The notes under the pieces are model-generated. The model made no database searches and was not told the origin of the DNA. It worked only from the letters and a program-made list of their open reading frames with translations. Of a DNA stretch of 63,025 nucleotides, positions 14,101 to 27,520 are shown piece after piece. Made by a program: the position numbers and the translations under genes. Every line of letters starts with the position of its first letter. Position 1 is the first letter of the stretch. The DNA is from Rhizophagus sp. LPA8_4_AMF (taxonomy: Eukaryota; Glomeromycota; Glomeromycetes; Glomerales; Glomeraceae): assembly GCA_021464525.1 (NCBI GenBank), contig JADRCO010000050.1:1-63025 (forward strand), in the 5' to 3' direction.

Positions 14101-17100
14101 ACATCCGTAGACATTGAATTGTAGTCATCTAATTCCCATTTTGTTCTATCTCCAATTACTTGACTTTTTAATAAAGTCTTAACATTCTCGTGAACTTTAT
14201 TTCTGTCACGATATAAAGCTGATATTGTATCGGGAGTTTGAGAATTGAAAAATACTATAAGATGATTTGAGTCGTCCCATTGAACAATTGTACTAAGACG
14301 AGCGTTTTCATCATCAGCATCTATAGCGTTTGTAGATTCTAGCTGTGCCTCTTTTGTTTTAATAGATCTGGTTGCAAAATCTTTTGAAACATCTATTAAG
14401 GTTCTTAATATAAGATTTCTAATGTTAGTTTCTTTTACCATTAATTTGAGATTATCTACAGTAAAGAATTGACTTGATGAAAATCGAACTAATTGATCTG
14501 CGAGTACATTAATAAATATTTCAACAAATCTAAATGAAGAAATATCTTTATTGCCTTTATTAAAGAAGTATTTTTCAATAAGATTTTGACAACGTTCTAC
14601 TGGTAGTGGATCTTTAATTGCTTTATCTGTCCGGAAGAGGATCTCTTTTGAATCTATATCATTACGATCCAATAAATTCAAATAATGACAAGTGACCTGA
14701 ATTGGACTATTAATTTCTTGAGAAGCTTTCAAACTTTTAATATTCCAAGACATATGATTGAATAATAAATATCCTGTCATAGGAAGAGAATTAAGTAGAT
14801 GCTGTTCTGTAGTTGAAGCTATTTCGATAAATATATGTGTAGGTGTTTCTGATGGAGGCAGACAAGCTATATCAACATTTGTAGAAACCATACCCAAAGT
14901 TAATAATTCAAATAAAAACATGTTGACGTCTCCCGGATAGTTAGCTGATACAATATTGATGTGTAAACTTTCTACAGGTCGGAGTTTACATTCTTTGAAT
15001 TGACTTACAAGCCTGCCAAACTCCATATCATCGCTTATTAAAAAGCTACGCGGAATTTTCTTTTTTTTGAAACTATCTTCTTTAATCCATTCGGTTTTGC
15101 CCTGTCCTGATAAATCAGAAGAAACACGTATGACATTCTGACACAACTCCCTATAAATTCCTCTCATGGAATCATTGTTTAATCCATTAGTTGCCTTAAC
15201 ATCTGAAGAGAATTGATCTAAAATATGATGATGGATTCCATTCTCTCTGCAACAAATGAGTGCTAAAAGATAGCCCTCTTGTTCTTGCATTGACCTAATT
15301 TGGTTAACCAAATCATATTGTAATTCAAAGTCCAATAATTCTAAATTTGCAATACAAAATAAGTGGTCTTCATAGCCATTGTCTGACGCAAAGTAACTTC
15401 TTTTTATGAAGATTGTTAGTTCTTCCATCGTAGTTGAAGAAGTACATATTAGGAGTTGCCACGGTTCCGGATAATATCCATGATTAGCATATAATGACAT
15501 AATAATGTTTGGAACTAATGTATTGTCAGCACAAGCAGCAATAAATAATTTTCCTCTTTTAACTACATCCGATGCTACGCGTTGTCCAGCAGCCTTAAGT
15601 CTACGCGGTTGTTTTTGAATATTTCTGAAAATCTTTTCCAATCCATTTCCAATTTCACAAAGAATTTTAAAATAATCCTTAGATCCACGTGAAATCCCTT
15701 TAATATCCTTACGAGGCGGTAATTGAGCTTTGCTGTTCACAAATCTAATTAATGTTTTGCATTCTTCTTCGTTTTCTTCGTCTAATTTTTCTGATGTGAA
15801 ATAATCATAGAATGCCAAAATATGACGGGCAGGGAAGAATGTTAAATAATAACACTGTCCTTGTGCACGATTTACTATAGTTTGCCTATAAATTGTAAAT
15901 TCATTAGTATCTTTATTGCAAGCGAGAAAAATGAATGAAATGAATAAAGATTATCATTTACCAATTTTCGAGCTCGCTCCTTAAGAATTTCAAATACTTT
16001 TTCATACTATCTATTCCTATTAACTCCTTTTCAAACTTTCTGTAATCAAAATGTCCCAACTGAATTAACAAGGACAGCACATCAATTATTTCTTGTGCTA
16101 AATCAACTTGAACAACAAATTCATCCATAATATTTTTTGACATTTCCTCATCTTTTTCATTAATTACATCATTTTCGCTTATCTTAGGTTTTGCAATCAA
16201 AAGAGCTCGTCCACGTAAATCCAAGATTTCATTCATATTATAAGTCATTATCATCTCTGATTTAGAAGTCCTAGAAGTATATTTTAATGAAACAAAACAC
16301 TTGTCTTCTTTTTCATCCCGTCCAAAAGTATAAGATCCATTTTGTACGGCATTCTTAATTTTTTCTTTAGTAGCTTCACCACGATTTTCAATGCTCTTAT
16401 ACATATTTCGTAATGCCATATTGCAACTATTACATAAGGCAATCTTTTTTCCTAAAGTAGGATTCTCGTCTATAACATCTGATAACGAATCTAAAAAGCT
16501 TTTAATAGTTTCCTTTTTATTATTATTCATAAAAGGTAATAAAAATCGCTTTACTTGAATAAGCGATGAAACAGTATCCTCTTGAATCAATCTTTCATCC
16601 GAATGGTCATCAACACCATTAATCAAATTTTTAATATCATGCTCAGCAATTTCCTTTAAAAAGCTTATAAAATCATCTGCATTTGATAGCTCTTTTATTA
16701 ATTTCCAACATTCATTATTAACATTGGAAAGATTTTTATCAAGTTTAGCGAAAAAACTATTTATTTGACTAAGTTTCATAGAATTGACTTTTAAAGAATC
16801 TAAAGAATCGCCTTTTAAAGAATCAATCGATTCTTTTAGCCAATCATCTTTATTACGTGCTATATTAAAAAGTTGTAAAACTGTTTCTAACTCTTCGAGT
16901 CGTTTGATCCAGTGAGGAATTCTTGAAATATGCTCAAGGGTTTGTACGAATTTTTGATTTTTATAACCTTTATAACCATCTATTAAATCAAGTTCCGCAT
17001 TAATATTTGTAACATTTTCACAAAACAAAGCCACATCTGAAATCTTAAGTTTATCCCATTCCCTAAATTGTTTACAAGTAGTATTGTATCTTTCAAAAAC

Positions 17101-20100
17101 AGCTGGTATCAATCTTTGCGCTATGTATTCCACTTTTGTGGCAGCAGTATCTTCACGAATACAAACTTCAAAGATATTTCGAAAAGATCGAGATTGATTA
17201 TATTTGTAGCAACGTCTTGCACTCTCCAAAGTTTTTCCATGAAATGCCCAATAATCTGGTGTCATTGCCTCTTTCAACATCACTTTATTTGAATTTGGCA
17301 TATGTTGTTTTACATCTTGGATGTAGTCATCCACATCTTCTACTTGGGAAGCTGGACAAAAGTCGGTATAAAACTTAAATAGGATATCAAGTTGAGTTTG
17401 AAAGTTGTTACAAAGCTTTCTAAGTTCCGCGATTTCTTCTCGCGAAACAATCACATCACCTATATTTTTCTTTTTAGAAACAGCTGCATCAAAATGTAGA
17501 AATAATCTTTCATTTTTACATTCCAAGAGCTGTTGCAACAATTGTATGTCAACCGTCTTTTCACGGAGTAATCCACCGAGTTCATTGATAGATGTTTTAA
17601 CACGTTTAACAAATGGATTAGAATGAAGTTTCGTAACATCTCCAGTAGCGCTTAATACAATTCGCCAAAGTTCACTAGCTCCTAGAATATTTAAATGAAG
17701 TTCCGAAGGATTTGATGCAGTAAATTGACTTTGCAATCTATTCATGATATGACACAAAATTTCTTCGCTTATTCTAATAATTATTTAATAAAAAAAAAAG
17801 GTAGTTAATTAAATAAATGTTGATTTTTTTTTCTCGAAACAAAGAAGGATCTACATCAAAATGAACTTACGAGTTTGGAACCATCAAAATCTTTGTTTTG
17901 CAATCGCATATTGTATATATTTTATTTATTAGTTGATCGTTAATTTGTTGAACGGACTTATTTAGCATTTCTTTAACCATATCTATAAACAATGTCTTGA
18001 TTTCTTGTTGTTCTATCCGAATTAAAAATTTTGTCGCGCCAAATATTCGAGATTCCGAGCACACTTTAACCCTTTCTATAGCAATATTTGTCAAACTTTG
18101 CCAAACATTTTTTCGATGACCAAGTAAGGGGTATATGCGTTCTAACTGTAAAAATACTAAAACCACAATGTTGTTATCTTTTTTGTTGCTTGTGCTTGTA
18201 CCTGTGTCAAGTTTTGGTAAAAGATTATTAAACCAAGTTACACAGATTTTTGGTATCTTCTTTTCTTTATCAGAAAAATCATTACGGAACCACTCATCTA
18301 AAATTTCTGGAAATATGTTTAATAATTCTAAAGTGCTAGACTGAGATACCAGTTCTAATAATAAAATAACATCCTCTCTAGTCCAATATAAACTATCATC
18401 ATGAAGAAGGGTTGTAATAGCAGAAATATTTTCCTTTGTCCAAATTCTGTTCAAATCTTCAAGTAAAACCAAAGCATGAGATCGGAAAACTTCAGAAACA
18501 TCATATCGATAATCAGCTGGAATTCTCCCAAAATGATGTTCTAAGGCAACAGCATCATCATGAGAGATGAATTCTCGAAGTCGTTCATTAAAACTCTTAA
18601 AAATAATTTTATCAATTTTGTTATCATGGAAAAGAATGTTATTCCAAATCAGAAAAAGGTATTCCATATTATTACATAGCTGAATTAACCACTATAAAGG
18701 AGATTAAAAAGATTAATGTTTAATAAATTTGATTGTAAATTTTTGAAAACAAAAATTATATCTAAATTTACCTTTGCAATTTTAACGTAAGTTTCAGGTT
18801 CAATGCCATCAATGTAAGGTTTGACCACTTTAAATCCTTGAATAAATTTCCTTAAACCATCATTATTATACTTTAAAAATTTTAACCGATCAACGAAAGA
18901 AAAATTAGGATCAACCTCAGACGCAATTGTAAAAATAATGAGCCAATCAAACTTCATCAGAGCAGCATTATGCTCGATTAAGGTTATAATGCCACTATAC
19001 ATTTGGTCTTTGGTGTTTGAAGGTAAAGTATCTTGTTTATAGTCATCAAGTGCATTAAGTAACATTCCAGATGGGAATGTATTTTTTAGTTCATGGAAAT
19101 GGCCTTGCCTTCTTAAAGTGTAGTGTCCTAAAATAAAACACAAGAAAAGTAGTTTGTCTCCATTTAATTTATCATCAATACGCATAGCAATGGATTCGTA
19201 ATTTGATGAGTGGATCGTAGAATCATAGTAAAGATTTAATAAATGTTGGTATTCCATAACTTTATCCTTAAGATTATTATCTTTGATGGAATTAAAAATA
19301 TAGTCCACAAAAGCAAAATCGCGTATATATCGTATTTGATAATGAAAATTATTCATAAATATATCAAATTGATTATTCCTCTCGGTATTCAACGTGCGAT
19401 TATCTCGAGTATCTTTTCCTTCCCATACAATTTCTCCATTACCATAAAAATTAGGTATACAAATAGCATATTTATATTGAATTTCGTCGTATTCTCTTTC
19501 GGATAAAGATATAGTAACGGGATCGGATCGCCAATACGTATGATTTTGTCTATGAAATTTTATGATAGGATTTCTCCAATAACCTAGTTCTTTTACATTA
19601 CCAAGAACCACGGGTTTCCCAACTTTATCAATATCCTCTGGAAAATGAACATGGAAGATAACTTTGATCTCATCTGAACCCTTATTAATCCATCCTTTAA
19701 TCGCGTTAGATATGTTAGGCACGTTCCATCTGCGATTTTTTCCTCGATTATTATTGCTATGATGGTCTCTATTATCACTTTGACTGTTGTGATTTTCTGG
19801 ATAATTAGTGGTATCATCCCTGGGTCCTCCGTAAGAATCAGATTCATCAGACTCTTTTCGCTTATTACGATTATGTTCTGATGATTGAAAGCCATCTTGT
19901 TGAGAGTCGCTAATATTATCATCATGACTTCCGTCTTGAGAGTCACTCGCCTTATCTAATTTCTTTTGCATATCGACATGCGTAGACCGATTTTTATTTT
20001 TTAAAGTTTCCGTGGTTTCATTTATTGATTCCTTATTATTAGACTCAACATCATCATCATTGATACGAGAGTAACCTTCTTCATGATCTTCATTCTCGTC

Positions 20101-22773
20101 CTGAAAGCCAGTCTCCTTATCTAATTTCTTTTGCATATCGCCATGCGTAGACCGATTTTTATTGTTTTTATTTTTTAAAGGTCGAGTGTTTTCATTTATT
20201 GGTTCTTCATTATCAGACTCAACATCATCTTCATTGATACGAGAGTAACCTTCTTCATGATCTTCATTCTCGTCTTGAGAGTCAGTCGCATTGCTTAATT
20301 TCTTTTGCATGTCACCATGCGTGGACCGATTTTTATTGTTTTTATTTTTTAAAGGTCGAGTGTTTTCATTTATTGGTTCTTCATTATCAGACTCAACATC
20401 ATCTTCATTGATACGAGAGTAACCTTCTTCATGATCTTCATTCTCGTCTTGAGAGTCAGTCGCATTGCTTAATTTCTTTTGCATGTCACCATGCGTGGAC
20501 CGATTTTTATTGTTTTTATTTTTTAAAGGTCGAGTGTTTTCATTTATTGGTTCTTCATTATCAGACTCAACACTATCTTTATTGACACGACTCGAAGATT
20601 GAGAGTAATCTTCCTCGTAATCAACATTCTCATCCTGAGAGTCACTTTCATTATCTAACTTCTTTTGTATTGCCAAATTTTGACTATTTATATTTTTTGA
20701 ATATTGAGTGGTTTCACTCATTGATTCCTCATATGATTCTACCTCTTTTTTGTTGACATAACTTGAAGATGGAGAGTAGCCTTCTTCATAATCATCATTT
20801 TCATCCAAAGAGTCACTATCACTATCCAATTTTTTTTGCATACCACCATGCATAGGCAGATTTTGATTAACTTTATTTTTTGTATATGAAGATTCTACCT
20901 GTTTTTTATTAATACTTGAAGATGAAATGTCACCTTCTTCATTACTACCGTAATCAACGTTGTCGTCGTTGTCGCTTTCTTGTTTTCTCACAATATTACG
21001 AGACTTTGGAATTGGATTTTCAGCTTCTTCATCTGGTAAATCACCATACAAAGATTGACTTTGACTATCTTGATTTTTTGGACGACGAGTGATTTCATCA
21101 CTTTTTCCTCTATGATGAGAATCAAACTTTTCTTTCTTATTATTGTTTCCCGTTGAAGATGAAAAGTCGTCTTTCTTATCCGGGTATTCACTGATATCAT
21201 CATCATAATCAACATCGTAGTCGTGGCTTACAGTCGTATCTGATTTTTTTGATTTCTTACTTCTTGTATCATGGTCAGACTTTGGACGATTGTATCCCGT
21301 TGAAGATGGAAAGTTGTCTTTCTTGTCCGGAAATTCGCTGATATCATCATCATAGTTCTTTGATTTCTTTTTACTTCTTGTATCATGGTCAAATTTTGAA
21401 CCGCTTTCAAATTCGGGCGATTTATCACCAAAGATCTTCGATCCCTTTGTATTAAATAATTCAGATGCATGCCTATTATCATAATCTAATGTATGTTGAG
21501 TATGTCGAGATTTAGGAGAAGAAGTCTGAACGGTCACAGTTTGATTGATTGCATCTCCAAAAAGTTCGGGTAAATCTTTCCGATTTTCAACATTGTCCGT
21601 CTCTTGATCAGAATTCTCTTGATCATCTAAAACCTTTTGATCAGCTGCTGGTGGTACATTGAAATGACTAGATCTTTCTCGTTTAAGAGTTTCAACATTC
21701 TTGGCTTCTTTAACATTTGCACTAGGGTTATAATTTTCATCATCGTCTTTATCAGAAATACCGATTGAAACATAATCTCCAGTATTTGTAGAATTAATTT
21801 GTATATCATCGGACTCAACGATTATTTTATCGTTGCCAATGGGAATATCAGTTTCTTCTTTAGTGTTTTCTTTATCATCCGAACCCTCTGTATTAGAAGT
21901 ATGAGTTTGATTATCATAATCTAAAGTATCTTCTCGTTGTTGTTCAGTATATCGAGATTTTGGAAGAGAAGTATGAATGGTCTCATCGGACGAATTTTTT
22001 CGATCTTTAACATTTTCCATCTCTTGATCGGAATTTTCTTGATCAACTATGACTTTTTGATCGTCTCGATATTCAATACGACTCGCTTTAGTGCGGATAT
22101 TTTCAATATTCTCCGCTTCTTTAAGGTTATAATCTTCATCATCGTCTTTATCAGAAACACCGACTGAAACATAGTCCCCAATATTTGTAGAATTATTTTG
22201 TATATCATCGGACTCAATGATTATTATATCGTTGTCAATGGAAATATCAGTTTCTTCTTTATTAGAAGTATGAGTTTGATTATTATAATCTAAAGTATCT
22301 TCTCGTTGTTGTTCAGTATGTTGAGATTTTGGAAGAGAAGTTTGAATGGTCACATTAGAAACATCATCATCATTTATATCTTTTTGGTCTTCAATAATTT
22401 CCGTTTCTTTATCTGAAATTTCTTGGTCGATTAAAACTTTTTGATATAAGTTCTCATCAATACGACTTGTACTAGTATGTTCATAATTATCATCTGATGA
22501 TGGGAACACTTCTCGTTTACCCGTCTCAAGATTTTCGGTTTCTTTTTCAACTGGGTTATAAATTAAATTGGAGGTAATATTTTGTTCCACGTTACCGGAA
22601 ATACCGGCTGATAAATTATCATGAACATCAATCGACTCATCGGACTTATCGATTATTTTATCGTTACCAACAACAATTTCTGTTGTATCAGAACTTGAAG
22701 CTTGTACAGAATATTCTTCCTCATTATTAGATGTGGAATCATTCTCATTTTTAATATTTGTATCTTGTCCCAT
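5171..22773 (-). CDS. RNF213/mysterin-like giant AAA+ protein with CBM20 and RZ finger, no RING
   Basis: Fourteen exons, all phases consistent: 22773-18772, 18691-17871, 17773-15962, 15885-13938, 13861-12694, 12587-12431, 12336-11802, 11710-11656, 11581-11476, 11404-10774, 10698-10265, 10173-7278, 7189-5378, 5302-5171. This gives 5,502 residues (human RNF213 is about 5,200). Order: acidic repetitive N-terminus (1-1030); CBM20 (about 1036-1142); helical stalk; a P-loop-like SGQGKT in exon 4; Walker A GEAGCGKT (2855-2862) with Walker B LFFDE (D2911/E2912); second Walker A GAPGSSKS (3173-3180) with VVLLDE (D3249/E3250); the NRFEK segment in exon 10; RZ finger (C4720, C4722, C4731, C4740, C4743, then IGG); basic QPK-rich tail. 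Family role, from animals: hexamer-like AAA+ ubiquitin ligase acting on lipid droplets and intracellular pathogens. Here no RING Cys/His array is visible in the E3 region. Just upstream of the ATG lies TTTTTTAG, so a 5'-UTR intron is possible. Confidence 0.92.
19885..20580 (-). repeat. 174-bp coding tandem repeats in the RNF213-like gene
   Basis: Three near-identical 174-bp units (58 codons) occupy about 20051-20572: the anchor GCATRTCRCCATGCG recurs at 20133, 20307 and 20481. A shorter, diverged copy sits at about 19968, and older diverged units extend toward 21000. Each unit encodes an acidic segment followed by a basic one containing THGDMQKKL, inside the disordered N-terminal region. In-frame unit length suggests expansion by slippage or unequal exchange. 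Confidence 0.85.
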
Positions 22774-23250
22774 GCTAAAAAATTTAATTTGTTAGTAATA
22801 AATAAAAATAAAAAAAATAAAAAAAAAAATAAAAAAAAATAAAAAAAATCGTTAATAAAGAAAAAAGCTATCAAAAAAAAATCTTTAGTAAAATATAAAA
22901 AATATTTCTTTTTGACATAAATTAGAAAAAACTAGCAAGAAAACAAGTAAAAAAAATCATATAAATGATTTTTTTTTTTGAGAAATAAAACAGAGTATAA
23001 ACCAAAAATGAGTTTTTAAAGAAAGAATGGTGCAGCTTGTGTTCCATTTGAAAACCGGAAAAACTACCTAATTGTCATAAATCATCACATCATAAGTGAT
23101 ACAGCATATCAGCCCCATATACCCATATACCAATTAAACTTTATCAAACCAATCTAAGGTTATAAAGAATATAAATGAAAAAAAAAGAAAAAATCCCTAA
23201 TACCAGGAATAAACTAAAACTTTACCCTATTATTAATTTTACGAAATTGA

Positions 23251-23281
<31 letters not shown>

Positions 23282-25330
23282 TGTGAATAAAACAATAATT
23301 ATAAATTATTAATTTTTCCACCTTTAACGCAAGCGGTCTTTTTTTATTTATTTGTGTGAATACATTTTGAAGCTGCTTTAACAGTTAATGTAATTAATAA
23401 CATTAATACAGTATATTACAAATATCTTTTTTCTGGCAATTTAATTTGACTAGGGTCTTTATTTTCAAATTCTGGGGATGTTTGACATGATTTTCATGTT
23501 CTTCCTGACCCGTGTTGTACCTTTTTCAACTAAAAAAAACTAAGGTTAAATTTTAAAACACTGCGTGATAATTAAATATTTTTTTTTTTAACGGTCTTTT
23601 TTTTATTATATTTGCGGAAAATTTACATAGTTTTTGTTCTATTTTTGCCAGTTTAAACTTTTTGCACGGAATTGTGCATTATCAATTGTTCTTGTGCACA
23701 AAAATGTAAATTATCACCACAAAATTTTTTTAAAAAAAAATTATGCAAGCCAATGCGCCAATGTACAATCATTTGACCTGCATATTTTATTTTATTTTTT
23801 TACAATAAATAAGAATTTGAGTTTAAAATGAAAATAAGTTTAATATTATTCATTTTGTCACCCTTGTGATATATATCATTTTTGCGCTTCTTTATAGACT
23901 CATTGATACAAATGATAAATGGGACGCTTTTATATAATAAGAATTTAGTGGAACAGCTTTATCTGTTATCAAATTTCTCCTTAAATAAAAAACCAAAGTC
24001 ATAATATAGGTTAATTCATAAACACTACTTGAGAATCAAATTGATTACAAATGTTGTAAGACTCTATTATGAAACTCAAGGGCGTAATCTATTGAAGAAA
24101 TATGGAAACAATGGTGATTTATTCTTAATCTCTTATAATTTCATTTCACATGATTTAACGTTGGACTGATAGTGATGATAATGATTGCCAATTCTGGAAA
24201 CAATAATTAGCCAAAAAAAAGAATATTTTTTTCGCAGTCACATGATTATTTGATTTAATTTATACATTTTTATTCTTTAAAAAAAACGATAAAATGATGA
24301 ATATTCCAAGATAAATCAGATATGACGATTGTAACCGGTATTTAATTAGTTGATCGTTATAATGTTTATCTGTTATAGATGTTATTAGATATATTAGATA
24401 AGCAACTAGAAAAATTTATATATATGGTATATATTCCATACATTCTTCTTGCGTTAACGTTAATGAATCAATTCAGCTTGGTGATATAGAAAAGAAAAAT
24501 AAAATTTTTGTCGATATAATTTTATACATATCAGATATTATTTATTTAATATTATTAATTAATAAATATTGATCGGCTAAAATTTTCATATGATTTTCAT
24601 TTATTAACCATTTTTAGAATTTCATTTTACCAAATATTTATTGACCATTACCTTCTTTTAACACGTTATTGTGATGAATTTAAAGAAACGTAAAAATGGT
24701 GTATGTGAAAAGTAGAAACAAGTATAACATAGATATACATAGATATCTATTTATTTATTCAGGTGAATAGTTAAATCAACTTTGCCCAAAATTTCTGAAT
24801 AAAGAAACCGCGTGATCAAGGAGTAATGTGAAATTTAATTAATTAAGGGATGGATTAATTGCGTACGTTTCTAAATTTTTACGACTTTATCTTTGGTGAC
24901 AAAAGGTTTTATTGACTCGACGGGATTAAAGAGAGAAAAAAAGTTCACGAAAAACTTTAAATAGAAACAACAAATATGGTGAGCTTAAATTCTGTATGTA
25001 CTAGTATAAATTAGTTGTACCGTTGAATCGAGTTCTTTTTTTTTTTAAAAAAAACAATAATCTTGTTGTTATAGCGAATAATTCCTATCTTCTAATGCGA
25101 TTGGCCACATGGCGGTTTATCATATGAAGATTATCTTCAAGTAACATTTCTCCTGATATTATAAGTATTTTAGTAATTTACAAGTGATTACTATTACCTG
25201 ATTCGGCGGGCTCGAGATGATTGACAATTTACTATTTATATAATAAATAGTTGAAATTCTTTTTTTTTCAAAAAATAACGATAACTGAAATTTAAAATTT
25301 TTCGTAGTAAGAATTTTTTTTTACTCAACA
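22774..25330. other. Intergenic region between the RNF213-like gene and a kinase gene
   Basis: No gene found. The first 200 bp, upstream of the RNF213-like start, are A/T homopolymer-rich and probably belong to its leader and promoter. An (AAT)n microsatellite lies at 23251-23280. The rest is AT-rich sequence without a persuasive reading frame. Confidence 0.55.
23251..23280. repeat. (AAT)n microsatellite
   Basis: About ten perfect AAT units directly visible in the sequence. Confidence 0.85.
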
Positions 25331-27508
25331 ATGTCTAATAACATTAAGCTTAAAATTACTGGTGATTCAAACGATTGGATTAATTGGATTGAGGATGCCA
25401 TTGCGAAAAATTTCTTTAAATATTATGAATATAATCATTTTAGTAATATTCAAGAAATTGGTTCGGGAAAATTAGGAAAAGTTTATCATGCAAATTGGAA
25501 AAGTTCTCATAGATGTTTTACATTGAAATCTTTGTTTGATCTTAATAATATTACGGCTAAAGAAATTATTAATGAGGTAAATTATTAAATATTTTCTATA
25601 TTTTATATATATACGTATGCTAAAATCTTTCCTTTATTATTATTTTTTTTTTATTTAGCTTAAGTTTCAATATGATGTTAATTTTCATGAAAATATTATT
25701 TGTTTTTATGGAATTACAAATTTCAATCAAGGAGGTAAAATAAATTTAAATATATATTGTCGGTTTGTTATTTAATTAAATCATGACATATTAATTCGTA
25801 TATATTATTTTCTTTATTAAGAAATTCCAAGTAATGATTCAAAAAAGTATTTATTAGTAATGGAGTACGCAGATAGTGGTACTCTTCAAAAATATTTGAA
25901 AAATCACTTTTGTAATCTCACTTGGTATGATAAATTAAATCTAGCACTACAATTAGTTTCTGCTATATCATATTTACATGATGAAGGAATTGTGCATCGT
26001 GATTTGGTAATTTATTTACATTTTCATTTAAAATAATATTTATCTAATATAATTATATACATATTAATACATTTTATTTTATTTTTTTTTTAATAATAGC
26101 ACTCTAGTAGTAGTATATTGATTCACCGAAATTCCATCAAATTAGCTGATTTTGGGTTAACAAAAAGAATTGAAGAATCTTCTAATCTTCCTTATGTTGA
26201 TCCAAAGGTATTTGGTAGACGAAAACATATTGACGATCAAATGCATATGCAAATATATTCATTAAATGAAAAGACTGATATTTACAATATTGGCGTACAT
26301 TTATGGGAAATATTTAGCGGTCAGTTACCTTCTGTTAATGAACGTTTTAATGATTTCGTTAATAGAATAATACAAGATCTTGGAAAGACTAATGTACCTG
26401 AAGATTATAAAAAAATTTGTACAGGTAAATACAAAATTAATAAAAATTCAAGTTATGATATACGATTAAATTAAAAGATTTATCTTTCTTATATTTAATA
26501 GAATGTTGGGATAATGATCTAGATAATCGACCATATATATATCAAATTATTGATAAATTAAAAACGATTGTTACGAAAGAAAATTATAATTCTATTACAA
26601 ATTTCCAATCAACAAGTGAACGTGAACAGGAGATTAATCAGGAATCCTCGACGATATCAAATAATCCTAATTTACCTGAAATTAATTTTAATATGATAGT
26701 TAACGAGATGGTTGGTCTTCTTAATAATACATATGAAGAAATAAATAATCAAGAAATCCTTAATTATCTTAAAGATCATAACATAAATTTACAAAAAATT
26801 TATATTTGGTTATTAAATAATCAAAATAATTCAGATTCTATTATTTTACTTGGAAAATTTTATTATTCAGGAATTGGAGTTAAAGTTGATAAACAAAAAT
26901 CACTTGAATTTATTCAAAGAGCAGCAAATTTAGGAAATAATATAGCTAAATATAATCTTGGAAATTATTATAAATGTAATAAAGATTATGATAAAGCATT
27001 TGAATTATTTAAAAAATCGGCTGAAGGAGAATATCCAGAAGGAATAGCACAATTAGGATATTGTTATTTTAATGGAATAGGAACTAATGTTGACAAACAA
27101 AAAGCATTTGAATTGTTTCAAAAGGCAGCAAATTTAGGAAATATTTCTGGAACAAATAATCTAGGATACTGTTATCAATATGGAATTGGAACCAGTATTG
27201 ATAATCATAAAGCATTTGAATTATATCAGAAAACAGCAAATTTAGGAAGTATATCTGGAACAAATAATTTGGGATACTGTTATCAATATGGAATTGGAAC
27301 TAATATTGATAAACAAAAGTCATTTGGATTATATCAAAAAGCAGCAAATTTATGTGCTATACAAGGAAATAAAACTATTAATAATAACACTTCTACTTTC
27401 AAACCTTCTCGTTCTTATATATGTGAAATATGTGATAGAGGTTTTTTTAAATTTGAACAACTACGTTGTCATACTCTTTCTCATAAAATAGAGACGCATC
27501 TATTCTAA
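25331..27508 (+). CDS. TKL-like protein kinase with Sel1 repeats and a C-terminal C2H2 finger
   Basis: Exons 25331-25576, 25659-25734, 25822-26006, 26100-26424, 26502-27508; 612 residues, phases 0/1/0/1. The N-terminus carries the WINWIEDAI leader shared by all kinases here. Kinase: Gly loop IGSGKLGKV (43-51), Lys66, HRDL (166-169), DFG (185-187). The Asn normally five residues after HRD-Asp is Ser (HRDLHSSS), so Mg binding may be weak. Five Sel1-type repeats follow (about 390-560), solenoids usually used for protein binding. The array stops inside a unit and the last 50 residues contain a perfect C2H2 finger: C585-x2-C588-x12-H601-x3-H605. The stop codon lies inside the target duplication of the adjacent retroposon. 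This kinase-Sel1 architecture is characteristic of expanded families in Rhizophagus; substrates are unknown. Confidence 0.85.
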
Positions 27509-27520
27509 TAATAAAGAATC

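Noticed and set aside
19243-22167. Several overlapping frames on both strands in the acidic repeat region
   Set aside because: All are shadows of the long N-terminal exon of the RNF213-like gene, created by its low-complexity codon pattern.
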